A DNA stretch of 64,000 bases from JBBARC01 sp040400005 (GTDB lineage Bacteria > Pseudomonadota > Alphaproteobacteria > Acetobacterales > Acetobacteraceae). Every line of letters starts with the position of its first letter. The first letter of the stretch is position 1. Location of the stretch: assembly GCA_040400005.1 (NCBI GenBank), contig JBBARC010000002.1, positions 1 to 64,000 of the forward strand. Direction: 5' to 3'. The notes below the pieces were generated by a model that saw only the letters and a program-made list of their open reading frames with translations, was not told the origin of the DNA and did not search any database. Both the position numbers and the translations under genes were made by a program. Shown here piece after piece: positions 16,885 to 26,149 of the stretch.

Positions 16885-17673
16885 CTAATCGGGCGGAATC
16901 TTAACCTGATCGGTGTAGCTTTGAACAAAATCGCTCCCCACCCCGGCATTACTCACCAGGTGAATGGTCAGCGTATCGTAAGCCAGCCCACTGCCCGAGG
17001 TAAGCTTGGTATCGTCGTAAGTAATGTTCACATCACAGTTGCTGGCAGGGGCAACAATTGGGATGCAGGTGGTACTGTTAATAGTCACTTTAACGCCGCG
17101 CAGCTTAGAACTCGCCCGCAACACCGAAACGCTAAGTGGAATATCCCCATTACTGGCTAAACTTGCTGTAAAATTATAGGGCACTTGTGCTAACACCATA
17201 TAGCCGTTAGACGTTACCCAATCGTAATGGGCGCCGTATTTAAAAACAAAACCGCCATGGCTCAACGTGGAATCAGTGCCAGTATAAAGCTGGCTAGATC
17301 TTTGCGCATAAATGGTTTGGCTGCCAACCACACCCACCGGGCTTGGCACCACCGGGGCGCCAGGGCTAACACTCAGCAGCGCGCCATATAGCGACCATGT
17401 GCAGGTTTGCGGAATCGGCGTGTAGGTAGTGTGCGGATCGCGGCCCGAGCCGCTAAAAATTTGGGTATAGCTGCAATTGCCTATAACCGTTTTACCAATG
17501 ATCTGATAACCGGCGACATGAAGATCTTTGTAGTTGCCGGGCGGGCCAAATTGCAGCGGGTATTGCACGGCGTCGGCCGGCGTTGCGCCAAACCACGGGA
17601 TACTGGCCACCAGCGCCAGCAGGGCCGCGCGGCCGGCCAGTGGCGTGCGGCATTTTATCACCTGATGGGTCAT
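16885..17673 (-). CDS. Secreted protein of unknown function
   Basis: A 262-aa protein I do not recognise. A long signal peptide ends near residue 36 (LLALVASIPWFGATPADA). The mature part is rich in Ser, Thr, Gly, Tyr and beta-prone strands, with four cysteines (NCSYTQ, QTCTWS, TTCIPI, NCDVNI), which suggests disulfide-bonded periplasmic or extracellular beta domains. The C-terminal half (SVLRASSKLRGVKVTINSTT and onward) resembles an immunoglobulin-like sandwich. There is no anchor motif. It lies 154 bases after the FUSC gene start side on the same strand; no functional link is evident. Confidence 0.6.
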   Translation of the reverse strand: MTHQVIKCRTPLAGRAALLALVASIPWFGATPADAVQYPLQFGPPGNYKDLHVAGYQIIGKTVIGNCSYTQIFSGSGRDPHTTYTPIPQTCTWSLYGALLSVSPGAPVVPSPVGVVGSQTIYAQRSSQLYTGTDSTLSHGGFVFKYGAHYDWVTSNGYMVLAQVPYNFTASLASNGDIPLSVSVLRASSKLRGVKVTINSTTCIPIVAPASNCDVNITYDDTKLTSGSGLAYDTLTIHLVSNAGVGSDFVQSYTDQVKIPPD

Positions 17674-17827
17674 CGCTTGCAGCCCCTTTACCGCCGCTCA
17701 GTGCGGCTATCACACCTAAAAAATGCTACGCCCGTGCGTGCCCACGCTCAAGCAGCAAATGCCCGCATGGCTATCACGCCCACGCAATAACACACGCTAT
17801 GGTTGCAATCGGCATAGCGGCGCGGGC

Positions 17828-19867
17828 CTAGGCTGCGTGTTCGCGCAGCAATGTGCCGGCCAGCAATTCTACCTGGCGGGCCATGCGCGCCAAGGTTTCG
17901 TGCGCCGCCGCACCCACCGGGCGGGCCGTCGGCGTGCGGGCATCGGCAAGATCGGTTAAGGCCGCCTGCACCCACACCGCCTGCGCACAGTTTTGCGCCG
18001 AGTCGATCAGCGCGGGGTCAAGCGACCACGCAACCAGCCGGCCGCCAATACGGCGCAAGGTGGCATCGGCAGCGCGCAAATTAAGCAGGCGCGCCGCCTG
18101 GCCGCGGCGGGGCTCGTGCAAGGCGCGCTCAATCGAGGCCTCCAAATTATTGGTGGCGAGGCCAGCCTCGCGGCGGGCAGCATCGGCGCCACCGGCACCG
18201 CCCAGCACGGCGCGGGCGAAGGCGGCGTGGGCGGCAATGGCGCGAATAAGATCCACTTCGGCCTGGTTGGGCTCCCACGCCGGCCACAGCACAGCGTTGG
18301 CGGCAATGGCGGTAAACCCTGCCAGCACAGTAAGGGCTGCACGCTCGCGCGCCACCGCAAACGGATTGCTGCTAGCGTGAAGCTGCTCTGTTAATAAAAT
18401 AACCACCGGGGTATAAACCGCAACGTATATGGCGTAATTCACCCGCCGCACCGACAACGCCAGCGCGCCCAGCACCGGCAAGGCGCCAGCCATGTGCAAA
18501 TGGGTTTGCGCCACCAGCGAAATACTGGCGGCAATAACGCCGCCGGCCAGCGTGCCCATAATGCGCGCAATCGAACGCCCCCAGGTGTGGGCAAAATACG
18601 GCTGCATCACCAGCACCAGCGTAATGGTAAACCAGTGGCCGTACGGTATGCGGGCAAAATTTGTCGCCAGCATGCCGCCGCCAACCACCACGGCAATGCG
18701 CACCGCATGGCGCAAGGTGGCGCTGCGCCAGGTGAAATTGGCCCGTAAAGGGCCTGCCACCCGTTCGCGCAACGGCAGCGTCACCCCCCCGGTTGCAAAC
18801 CCGCCGGCATTTTGGGCGGGGTCGGCGGTCGCCACCGCCACCAGCAGGCGCTGGCCAATGGCGTGGGCAATCGGCGTCAACACCTGGCAAGCAGTGGCAT
18901 CGGCCATCGCCAGCGCAATTGCGCGTTCAATGCGCGGAATGCGGGCTAGGTTTTCGCGCTCTACGGCGGCAGCAATAATACGCAGCAAAGGGCGCAGCCG
19001 GCGCAGCGATTTGGCCGCGGCGGCGCGGGTAACCGGGCCGGGATTTTCCAACACATCCGATAGCGCAATCATCGCGCCAAAAACCTGATCAGCGGCCTGC
19101 AGGCGCATCAAATTGCGCACGGTTTGCAGGCTGGTATCACCGCTGCCGGTGGCGCTACCGGCCAGCAGCACGCGGGCATCTTCAATCGTGCCACGCACCT
19201 GGGCGCGGCCGTTCCAGCTACGTGCCGGGCGGCGGCTGTGCGGGTCGGCCAGGGCGGCCAAATCGGCGGCGTAATCGGCCAGCGCTGCAAACACATCGGC
19301 CACCGCCCGGCGCTGCGGCGCGTGCGGGCGGATGCGCCAAATCAGAAGGGTCACCACCAGGGCAAACCCGCCGCCGGCGGCAAAAATAGCAGCGCCCTCG
19401 GCCGCCACCGGCAGGGTTTTGGCGCTATCGGCGGCCAGCAGCAACACAACCGACAGCAAATCGCCCAGCACCTGGGCGGCGGCGCCATAAATTCGCAAGC
19501 TCGCCAGCGCAAACAGCACAGGCACCGCAACCGCCAGGGTGGCGGGCATGCCAAACTGCCGCACGCCGGGCAGCACCAGCATAATCACCGTGCTGGCGGC
19601 AATAAAACTCAGCAGCACGGGCAATCGTTTTTCAATAGGCCCGGCGGGATCGCACAAGCAGGTGAGCAGTGCTGCAAGGGCGGCAAAGGTAAATTCCGGA
19701 TGCCCAGTGAACCACGCAAAAAACACCGGCACCGCCGCCGCAAGCCCGGCTCGCGCCCCCTCCATCAACCGGATCGCCCGGGGGTCGAGCACGCGGACCA
19801 AATTGCGGCCCACGCGGCTGGCGCTGGTGGGCAGGGATTTGCGAAACAAACGGCGGTGGTTGGGCAT
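17828..19867 (-). CDS. FUSC-family membrane protein (aromatic acid/fusaric acid exporter type)
   Basis: A 679-aa inner-membrane protein built as two halves, each with about five to six membrane helices followed by a soluble helical region. The second half contains RIPYGHWFTITLVLVMQPYF followed by HTWGRSIARIMGTLAGG, the diagnostic FUSC_2 motif. Relatives (AaeB, YccS, fusaric-acid resistance proteins) export aromatic acids or other toxic organics, often with periplasmic partners; none is adjacent, so the substrate is unknown. I start at ATG 19867 (MPNHRR); the frame extends upstream to 20029 but that part looks non-coding. Confidence 0.85.
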   Translation of the reverse strand: MPNHRRLFRKSLPTSASRVGRNLVRVLDPRAIRLMEGARAGLAAAVPVFFAWFTGHPEFTFAALAALLTCLCDPAGPIEKRLPVLLSFIAASTVIMLVLPGVRQFGMPATLAVAVPVLFALASLRIYGAAAQVLGDLLSVVLLLAADSAKTLPVAAEGAAIFAAGGGFALVVTLLIWRIRPHAPQRRAVADVFAALADYAADLAALADPHSRRPARSWNGRAQVRGTIEDARVLLAGSATGSGDTSLQTVRNLMRLQAADQVFGAMIALSDVLENPGPVTRAAAAKSLRRLRPLLRIIAAAVERENLARIPRIERAIALAMADATACQVLTPIAHAIGQRLLVAVATADPAQNAGGFATGGVTLPLRERVAGPLRANFTWRSATLRHAVRIAVVVGGGMLATNFARIPYGHWFTITLVLVMQPYFAHTWGRSIARIMGTLAGGVIAASISLVAQTHLHMAGALPVLGALALSVRRVNYAIYVAVYTPVVILLTEQLHASSNPFAVARERAALTVLAGFTAIAANAVLWPAWEPNQAEVDLIRAIAAHAAFARAVLGGAGGADAARREAGLATNNLEASIERALHEPRRGQAARLLNLRAADATLRRIGGRLVAWSLDPALIDSAQNCAQAVWVQAALTDLADARTPTARPVGAAAHETLARMARQVELLAGTLLREHAA

Positions 19868-20107
19868 GGCACTTAGGATGGGCCTTGGCCGGCACCGGTG
19901 CCAGGGGGGTGATTTTTTGGGGCTGCAGGGCTGTGCTGCGGTGCCGCAAAACACTTGCGAGCGGCGGCGCGCTCGCATAAAGAAATAAGGCGCCGCCTGC
20001 GCCGACTCGCTAAGTGTGCATAAAGGCAAGTGTGATTAGGCTAGCTTAAACGATTACCACGGGTAAAAATTTCTTCTCGCTAAAGGGAGTTTCTTTACGA
20101 TTAAAAC

Positions 20108-20300
20108 GTGACACTGGAAGAGACCGCGTTCTCCCAAAAAACGCGGCGCCGAAGGAGCAACCGCCCCGGAAACTCTCAGGCAAAAGGACCGTGCACGTTC
20201 GACAACCTCTGGAAAGATGATGTGCCAGGTTTTGCAAAAAGCCGCAGCCCATCCGCCGAAGGGATAACAATCTCAGGCATAACAGACAGAGGGGGCAGAT
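20108..20300 (+). promoter_or_regulatory. Tandem glycine riboswitch controlling gcvP
   Basis: Two glycine aptamers in a row precede gcvP. Aptamer 1 (about 20112-20194) contains GCGCCGAAGGAGCAA and AACTCTCAGGCAAAAGGACC. Aptamer 2 (about 20206-20296) contains CCGCCGAAGGGATAACAATC and CTCAGGCATAACAGACAGAG, with CCTCT/AGAGG closing its P1. These are the conserved cores of the gcvT-type riboswitch. No strong terminator follows, and the gcvP ribosome site (GGAG at 20329) lies about 30 bases downstream, so glycine binding probably exposes the start site or prevents early termination. The promoter would be upstream of 20100; I cannot place it with confidence. Confidence 0.93.
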
Positions 20301-20342
20301 CATTTATGCCGCAAGATCGCGGCGCGATGGAGCCCCTGTGTG

Positions 20343-23213
20343 ATGTTACTAACGCCCCCCCTAAGCCCGTTCGTTGCCCGCCACATCGGCCCCAATGAAA
20401 ATGACACGCGCGACATGCTGCGCGCAGTCGGCGCGCCGTCGCTAACAGCCCTGATGGCGCAAACCATCCCAGCCGGCATTTTAAGCGGCGTGCCGCTCGC
20501 CACCGGCGCCGGCCTCGATGAACGGGCCGCTTTAGCCGAGCTGCGCCGCATCGCCGGGCGCAACCAGGTTTTTACCTCACTCATCGGCCAAGGCTATTAC
20601 GGCACCATTTTGCCGGCAGTCATCCAGCGCAATATTCTGGAAAACCCCGCCTGGTACACCGCCTACACCCCCTACCAGCCAGAAATCAGCCAGGGCCGCC
20701 TAGAAGCCCTGTTGAATTTTCAAACCATGATCGCCGATCTAACCGGCCTCGCTGTCGCCAACGCATCCCTGCTCGATGAAGCAACCGCAGCCGCCGAAGC
20801 CATGGCCATGGCCGAACGCAGTTGCAAACAACGCCGCGCCGCCTTCTTCGTCGATGAAAATATTCATCCGCAAACCTTGGCGGTGTTGCGCACCAGGGCC
20901 GAACCGCTGGGCTGGCGCCTAATGGTCGGCAACCCCGCAAACGATTTGGTCGCCGGCGATGTTTTTGGCGCGATCTTTCAATACCCCGACACGTTTGGCG
21001 GCATCACCAACCCCCGCGCCGCTATTGCCGCCGTGCACGCCGCTGGCGGCATTGCCATTATCGCTGCCGACCTGTTAGCGCTAACATTGCTGACCCCACC
21101 TGGGGAATTGGGCGCAGATATCGCCATCGGCTCAGCCCAGCGCTTTGGTGTGCCCATGGGCTACGGCGGGCCGCATGCCGCCTTCATGGCCTGCCGCGAT
21201 GGGCTAAAACGCCTAATGCCCGGCCGCTTGGTCGGCGTCTCAATCGATGCCCGCGGCAACCGCGCCTATCGCCTAGCACTGCAAACCCGCGAACAACACA
21301 TCAGGCGCGAAAAAGCCACATCCAATATTTGCACCGCCCAAGTGCTGCTCGCCGTGATCGCCGCCATGTATGCGGTCTATCATGGGCCAGATGGCTTGCG
21401 CGCCATCGCCCAAACCATCCACCACAAAACCACAGTCCTGGCCACAGGTTTGCGCAAACTCGGCTTTGCCCCAACCAGCGCTGGATTTTTCGATACACTC
21501 ACCATCGATGCCGGCACAAAGCGTAATGCCATTGTCGCCGCAGCAGAAGCCGCGCGCATCAATCTGCGCGTGATCGGCGAGACCAAAATCGGTATTGCGC
21601 TGGACGAAACCACAGCACCAGAAACAATCGAAGCCGTGTGGCGTTGTTTCGGTGGAAACTTGCCGTTTGCCGATATCGCCGCCGGCATGCCCCCTGACGC
21701 CCCCCCTGCCCTGCCCGCCGATCTACGCCGCCAATCCGCGTTTTTAAGCCACCCGGTATTCCACCAATACCGCACCGAAACCGAAATGCTGCGCTATCTG
21801 CGCAAACTCGCCGATCGCGATCTGGCGCTCGACCGCGCCATGATCCCCCTTGGCTCGTGCACCATGAAACTCAACGCAACCACCGAAATGATCCCCATCA
21901 CCTGGCCAGAATTTGCCGATCTGCATCCGTTTGCACCAGCAACCCAAACAGCCGGATACACCGAACTATTCGCAACTCTAAACGCCTGGCTATGCGATAT
22001 CACCGGCTACGCAGCAATATCCCTGCAACCCAATTCCGGCGCCCAAGGCGAATACGCCGGCCTCCTCGCCATCCGCGCCTACCACCAGGCCCGCGGCGAC
22101 GCGCACCGCCATATCTGCCTTATCCCCTCATCAGCCCACGGCACCAACCCAGCATCAGCCCAGATGGTCGGCATGGAAGTCGTCGTGGTGCGCTGCGATG
22201 CCGCCGGCAATGTCGATATGGCCGATCTCGCCGCCAAAGCCGCCCTGCACGCCAATAACCTCGCCGCCGCCATGGTCACTTACCCCTCCACCCACGGCGT
22301 GTTTGAAGATCACATCATCGAACTCTGCGATATCGTGCACAACGCCGGCGGCCAGGTGTATCTCGATGGCGCCAATCTCAATGCCCAAGTCGGCCTGGCC
22401 CGGCCTGGCAGCTACGGCGCCGACGTCTCCCACCTCAACCTCCACAAAACGTTTTGCATCCCGCACGGCGGCGGCGGCCCCGGCATGGGGCCCATCGGCG
22501 TGCGCGCTCATCTCGCACCTTTTCTACCTGGGCACGTCACCATCGATGGCGGCACCGCACCCGTAGGTGCCGTATCGGCCGCACCCTTCGGCTCCGCCTC
22601 CATCCTCCCCATATCCTACGCTTATATTTTGATGATGGGCGGCGCCGGCCTGCAACGCGCCACCGAAATCGCCATCCTCAACGCCAACTATATCGCCACC
22701 CGCCTCGATCCACATTTTCCCGTGCTCTACCGCAACGAACATGGCCGCGTCGCCCACGAATGCATCCTCGATCCCCGCGCCCTCAAAGACAGCACCGGCG
22801 TCACCGTCGATGACATCGCCAAACGCCTCATCGACTACGGCTTTCACGCCCCCACCATGAGCTTCCCCGTCGTCGGCACCTTAATGATCGAACCCACCGA
22901 AAGTGAATCCAAAACCGAAATCGACCGCTTCATCAATGCCATGATCGCCATCCGCCACGAAATCAGCGCCATCGAATCCGGCACCTACACCGCCGCCGAC
23001 AGCCCCCTACGCCACGCGCCACACACGGTGGAAGACATCAGCGACGACATCTGGCCCCGCGCCTACTCACGCCGCGACGGCTGCTTCCCCGGCGGCATGC
23101 GCGGCCTAGATAAATACTGGAGCCCCGTAAACCGCGTCGACAACGCCTACGGCGATCGCAACGTAATGTGCACGTGCCCTGCCGTGGATGAGTATCAGGA
23201 GGCGGCTGAGTGA
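20343..23213 (+). CDS. gcvP: Glycine dehydrogenase (decarboxylating), P-protein
   Basis: A 956-aa single-chain P-protein of the glycine cleavage system, decarboxylating glycine on pyridoxal phosphate and passing aminomethyl to the lipoylated H-protein. FVARHIGPNENDTRDML at the N terminus and the PLP lysine in HLNLHKTFCIPHGGGGPGMG (residue about 705) are diagnostic. Both ancestral halves (gcvPA- and gcvPB-like) are fused, as in many proteobacteria. ATG 20343 is preferred over GTG 20340 on spacing from GGAG. gcvT and gcvH are not in the window, so gcvP stands alone under its own glycine riboswitch. Confidence 0.96.
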   Translation: MLLTPPLSPFVARHIGPNENDTRDMLRAVGAPSLTALMAQTIPAGILSGVPLATGAGLDERAALAELRRIAGRNQVFTSLIGQGYYGTILPAVIQRNILENPAWYTAYTPYQPEISQGRLEALLNFQTMIADLTGLAVANASLLDEATAAAEAMAMAERSCKQRRAAFFVDENIHPQTLAVLRTRAEPLGWRLMVGNPANDLVAGDVFGAIFQYPDTFGGITNPRAAIAAVHAAGGIAIIAADLLALTLLTPPGELGADIAIGSAQRFGVPMGYGGPHAAFMACRDGLKRLMPGRLVGVSIDARGNRAYRLALQTREQHIRREKATSNICTAQVLLAVIAAMYAVYHGPDGLRAIAQTIHHKTTVLATGLRKLGFAPTSAGFFDTLTIDAGTKRNAIVAAAEAARINLRVIGETKIGIALDETTAPETIEAVWRCFGGNLPFADIAAGMPPDAPPALPADLRRQSAFLSHPVFHQYRTETEMLRYLRKLADRDLALDRAMIPLGSCTMKLNATTEMIPITWPEFADLHPFAPATQTAGYTELFATLNAWLCDITGYAAISLQPNSGAQGEYAGLLAIRAYHQARGDAHRHICLIPSSAHGTNPASAQMVGMEVVVVRCDAAGNVDMADLAAKAALHANNLAAAMVTYPSTHGVFEDHIIELCDIVHNAGGQVYLDGANLNAQVGLARPGSYGADVSHLNLHKTFCIPHGGGGPGMGPIGVRAHLAPFLPGHVTIDGGTAPVGAVSAAPFGSASILPISYAYILMMGGAGLQRATEIAILNANYIATRLDPHFPVLYRNEHGRVAHECILDPRALKDSTGVTVDDIAKRLIDYGFHAPTMSFPVVGTLMIEPTESESKTEIDRFINAMIAIRHEISAIESGTYTAADSPLRHAPHTVEDISDDIWPRAYSRRDGCFPGGMRGLDKYWSPVNRVDNAYGDRNVMCTCPAVDEYQEAAE

Positions 23214-23243
23214 ACGGTAAAGGACAAGGCCAAGGCTTAAGAC

Positions 23244-23318
23244 TCTTCTTTTTCTGAAGAAAAAGAAGCAAAAAGACTTTTGTTATGATTGGGGCTGGGG
23301 GGTTTTGGCACCGTGCGC
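23244..23318 (+). repeat. Family A half repeat after gcvP
   Basis: CTTCTTTTTCTGAAGAAAAAGAAG plus CAAAAAGACTTTTG begins 31 bases after the gcvP stop, followed by a GC-rich tail (GGGGCTGGGGGGTTTTGGCA) similar to the tails at 36274-36303 and 48510-48540. The 10-bp hairpin with a TTTTG run suggests a factor-independent terminator for gcvP. Confidence 0.75.
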
Positions 23319-23387
23319 CTGGCTGCACAATTTAGGAGGCGCTCGGCCAGCGATTGACGGGCAACGGATAAACAATCCGCCAACCTG

Positions 23388-23894
23388 CTATATGCTATCC
23401 AATCGGGCCACGCGTTGAGGAGGATCGGAGCGGAACAACGATGTTGGAAGTGCTTTAGTATAAAGCTCGAATCCTCGAAGATTCGACTGACGATTAAATA
23501 TTTCAACCAATTCATTTACATTATTTATCTGGTTAAAAAACGTTATCCAGTATCGTTTACTCCCTCGGCCGATGAGTAAGAACTTAGCTGTGGCAAAGCC
23601 ATTTTTGCCTGTTAGCCGCTCCTTCCTAACACAGCCTATATCTTGCCACCGTAGAGTTCGTCGTAACGGACCGGCACACTGTGTAACACCTTCATCCGTT
23701 ATCATGATCGACGACCAGATGCGTAATTGCCAAACGGAGACGATCGACCAACCCACGAGTACAGCACCACATATACTTGCAACATCGAACTGACCATGTC
23801 GCAAAGCGACAAATAGCATAACAACAAACACAATTAATGGTAAAACAGCGCTTATCCGTGCTTGAATCCAGAGAAATCGTGGGTACTCAAACAT
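23388..23894 (-). CDS. Small membrane protein, possibly PH-like
   Basis: A 168-aa protein with two N-terminal membrane helices (about 14-31 and 40-58) followed by a soluble domain starting MITDEGVTQCAGPLRRTLRW and continuing QDIGCVRKERL. The strand-rich pattern after two helices (membrane helices, then itdeGv...l.W.dI..v) resembles bacterial PH-like domain proteins of unknown function. The coding stretch is visibly richer in A/T and uses more ATA, AAT and TTA codons than neighbours, which suggests recent acquisition. No partner gene is adjacent. Confidence 0.6.
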   Translation of the reverse strand: MFEYPRFLWIQARISAVLPLIVFVVMLFVALRHGQFDVASICGAVLVGWSIVSVWQLRIWSSIMITDEGVTQCAGPLRRTLRWQDIGCVRKERLTGKNGFATAKFLLIGRGSKRYWITFFNQINNVNELVEIFNRQSNLRGFELYTKALPTSLFRSDPPQRVARLDSI

Positions 23895-23939
23895 GTTGTG
23901 CGAACCCCTGTAGACCTTGGCTCATCGAGATCACATACG

Positions 23940-24122
23940 GCGGGCGGGGCTTTGCCCGTGCCCCCCGATTGGGTTTTGGGATCGACCCAGACCCACTTCA
24001 CCAGGCCGTTACTGTTGCCTGTTTAGCGACGTGTTCAGGAAAGAGGCGGGTAAAACCCGCCCTACGCAACGGCACCAAATTTACAAAAGTCTTTTTGCTT
24101 CTTTTTTCTTCAGAAAAAGAAG
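23940..24122 (+). repeat. REP-like palindromes and family A half repeat
   Basis: CGGGCGGGGCTTTGCCCGTG (23941-23960) and GGCGGGTAAAACCCGCCCTACG (24041-24065 region) are short palindromes of the family C type seen at 36.3-37.0 kb. Then CAAAAGTCTTTTTGCTTCTT and TTCTTCAGAAAAAGAAG (24084-24122) form an inverted family A half unit immediately downstream of the DUF177 gene stop, where it can act as terminator. Confidence 0.7.
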
Positions 24123-24136
24123 GTTCTTCCTTACCT

Positions 24137-24676
24137 TCACTTCCGCCCCAACAAAGCAGCAAACGCATTTTCCGGTCCGTCATTGGCATCAGGCGGCAGT
24201 TCGGCGCCGGGTTTGCGGGGGAAGGGGTCTAGGGCCAGGCCGAGTTGTTCGGCCGCCGCTTCACCCAAATCGAGGATATCGCCGGTAAAGGGGATTTCGT
24301 CTTCGGCGTCGAAATCGAGTTCCGGGGTTTCGCGGCCGGCGGGCACGAAGTTGACCACGAAATCTTCAACGATGGTGGACGAGAAGGGGTCGAGCGAGAC
24401 GACGCAGATTTGGGTGACGTCGATTTCTAGGCGGCCCAACGCGCGGATGCGGCGTTGCGGGGCGGGGGTGAGGGAAAAGCGGCACACCAGGCGGGCGAGG
24501 GTGGGGATGGTCATGCGTTTGGCCAGGGCCACGCATTCATCCGGCGTTGCCATGACGGTGAAATCCAGCCCCAGGCCGATGCGGCCGATAGCGACCGGGC
24601 GAGACATTTCTGGCGGCACGATGGGGGCGGCTGGGGTTGCCGGGGTTGCCGGGGTTGGGGTTGCGTCGTTGGTCAT
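24137..24676 (-). CDS. DUF177 (YceD-family) protein
   Basis: A 179-aa cytoplasmic protein of the YceD/DUF177 family, linked in other bacteria to accumulation of 23S rRNA and usually encoded before rpmF. Here the family pattern is ICVVSLDPFSSTIVEDFVVN followed by an acidic segment (ELDFDAEDEIPFTGDILDLG), with EAAAEQLGLALDPFPRKPGA near the end. The N-terminal Pro/Thr/Ala run is non-conserved. rpmF is not adjacent. The start overlaps the CBP3 gene stop by 4 bases, the usual alphaproteobacterial pairing. Confidence 0.82.
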   Translation of the reverse strand: MTNDATPTPATPATPAAPIVPPEMSRPVAIGRIGLGLDFTVMATPDECVALAKRMTIPTLARLVCRFSLTPAPQRRIRALGRLEIDVTQICVVSLDPFSSTIVEDFVVNFVPAGRETPELDFDAEDEIPFTGDILDLGEAAAEQLGLALDPFPRKPGAELPPDANDGPENAFAALLGRK

Positions 24677-25233
24677 GCGGCGATTGCCGGGATGGAGGCA
24701 AAATTCACCCGGCCGGCGCTGAAATCGGCCAGTGTTTGGGTGGCAAGGGCTGCCTCGTGGGCGCGGGCGCAGTGGGCGAGGTGGGCTGCACTGTTGGCGG
24801 GGGCGTTACCGTGCCAGACGTTGCGAGTAATGGCGGTGATCAAGGGGTCGCTTTCAGCGGAGGTTTTTGGCGGCGCATCTAAGGCTTCTTCATAGGCTTT
24901 GGCGCGGCCATGAAACGCCTCCCACATGTCGCGCATACGTTTGGGCACGGCGACGTCGCCTACGCCCAATTCGCGCAGGTTGAAATCCATATCGGAAAAC
25001 ATCGCATCAAACACCGCTTGCGCCAACGCAGCACCGGGCTTGGGCAGGTGGCGCAGCCGGCGGATCAGGATAGCGGCCATCAGGGCAATCAGGTCGAAGC
25101 GGCCATCCAGCGTATCGGGCACGCCGAGGGTTGCAAAATAATAGGGATCGCGGGCCGCGGTGACGGTTGCCGTGTACAAGGCAAACCCCGCGCGTTCGCG
25201 CTTTGCGGCACCAAAACCTAGCATCGGGCGCAC
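24673..25233 (-). CDS. Ubiquinol-cytochrome c chaperone (CBP3 family)
   Basis: A 186-aa CBP3-type chaperone, related to the mitochondrial factor needed for cytochrome bc1 complex assembly. Conserved parts are LYTATVTAARDPYYFATLGV, then DTLDGRFDLIALMAAIL, and FDAMFSDMDFNLRELGVGD with VPKRMRDMWEAFHGR. It is coupled by ATGA overlap to DUF177. Its presence implies a cytochrome bc1 respiratory chain elsewhere in the genome. Confidence 0.88.
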   Translation of the reverse strand: MRPMLGFGAAKRERAGFALYTATVTAARDPYYFATLGVPDTLDGRFDLIALMAAILIRRLRHLPKPGAALAQAVFDAMFSDMDFNLRELGVGDVAVPKRMRDMWEAFHGRAKAYEEALDAPPKTSAESDPLITAITRNVWHGNAPANSAAHLAHCARAHEAALATQTLADFSAGRVNFASIPAIAA

Positions 25234-25437
25234 CCCACTGGGGTAATAGGCGTTGGGTTGGCAGGCCAGCCTAGTGTTGGGTCAGCGATCATCATCCCTG
25301 AATATAGGTTTGCCTTGCATTGGTGCAAATCCTATGCGCCCCGCAGCACCGCTGATCGCGGCAGGGCTGGGAAGGCGTTCCCCGCGCGGCGGCCGAAGTT
25401 GGCCCCATGCCGTGCGGTCGCGCCCGTAGTGGTGGCT

Positions 25438-25908
25438 TTAGGTGCCGGATTTAGCCACCGGCACTGCAGCTGCGGCGGTGCCTTCAGGCGTTGCGGTCTT
25501 CTCGTTACGCGCCGAGGGCGCCACCAAAGGGGCCACCAGTGGGTTCATGGTTATAGCGACCGAGTCGGGGTAGTTGAAATCGGCACCGCTGGCGGCGTCG
25601 ACCACGATACCAATGCCGCCGCCGGCGATGACGTTGCCCAGGGTTGCGCCGTTGAAGTGCGGGGCGATTGTTTGGGATGCATGAGCGAACCCGTCATGGT
25701 CGCACTCGGCTTGGATATCGTTCTTGGTTTTATGCACCTGCACATTGCCAGGAGTAGTGACGAAGTACGTGCCTTCAGTACTGGTCAGGACGCATTTGGC
25801 GCCATCGGTGGGTGGTGTTGTGACCGCGATGCTTTGCGAGGAGCCCTCGATCAGGGTGGCGCAGCCGCTCAGCGCTAAGGCGCTAAGGCCTAGCCAAACA
25901 AATTTCAT
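25438..25908 (-). CDS. Putative outer-membrane lipoprotein
   Basis: A 156-aa protein with a lipoprotein signal (MKFVWLGLSALALSGC, lipobox LSGC) followed by ATLIEGSSQSIAVTTPPTDG. The mature region shows a PEGA-like pattern: a Cys in GAKCVLTSTEGTYFVTTPGN and another in AECDHDGF, then a Gly-rich NVIAGGGIGIVVDAASGA, which is a recurring uncharacterised lipoprotein family in proteobacteria. The Ala/Pro/Thr tail is low complexity. I start at ATG 25908; the frame is open much further but without coding character. It is divergent from bamE. Confidence 0.72.
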   Translation of the reverse strand: MKFVWLGLSALALSGCATLIEGSSQSIAVTTPPTDGAKCVLTSTEGTYFVTTPGNVQVHKTKNDIQAECDHDGFAHASQTIAPHFNGATLGNVIAGGGIGIVVDAASGADFNYPDSVAITMNPLVAPLVAPSARNEKTATPEGTAAAAVPVAKSGT

Positions 25909-26149
25909 TCGACAAATTCCCCGTTTATTTGAGTGCCTCGACCCCCCATGGTTGAGTCTCGTAACGACCATTAAGGCATTGGGCGGCGCTGTCAACCATG
26001 CGAAGCTGTGGTTCTGCCGCCTTCCGTCAAAGGGGTATCTGGGCTTAACTGCCAGGCTTGGCCGCCCCTGGCTAATTGACAGGCGCGGTCGGGCCATGAG
26101 ACGCGACACTACGACCCTGGGGACAACCCACAGTAAGGACCACACGCAC

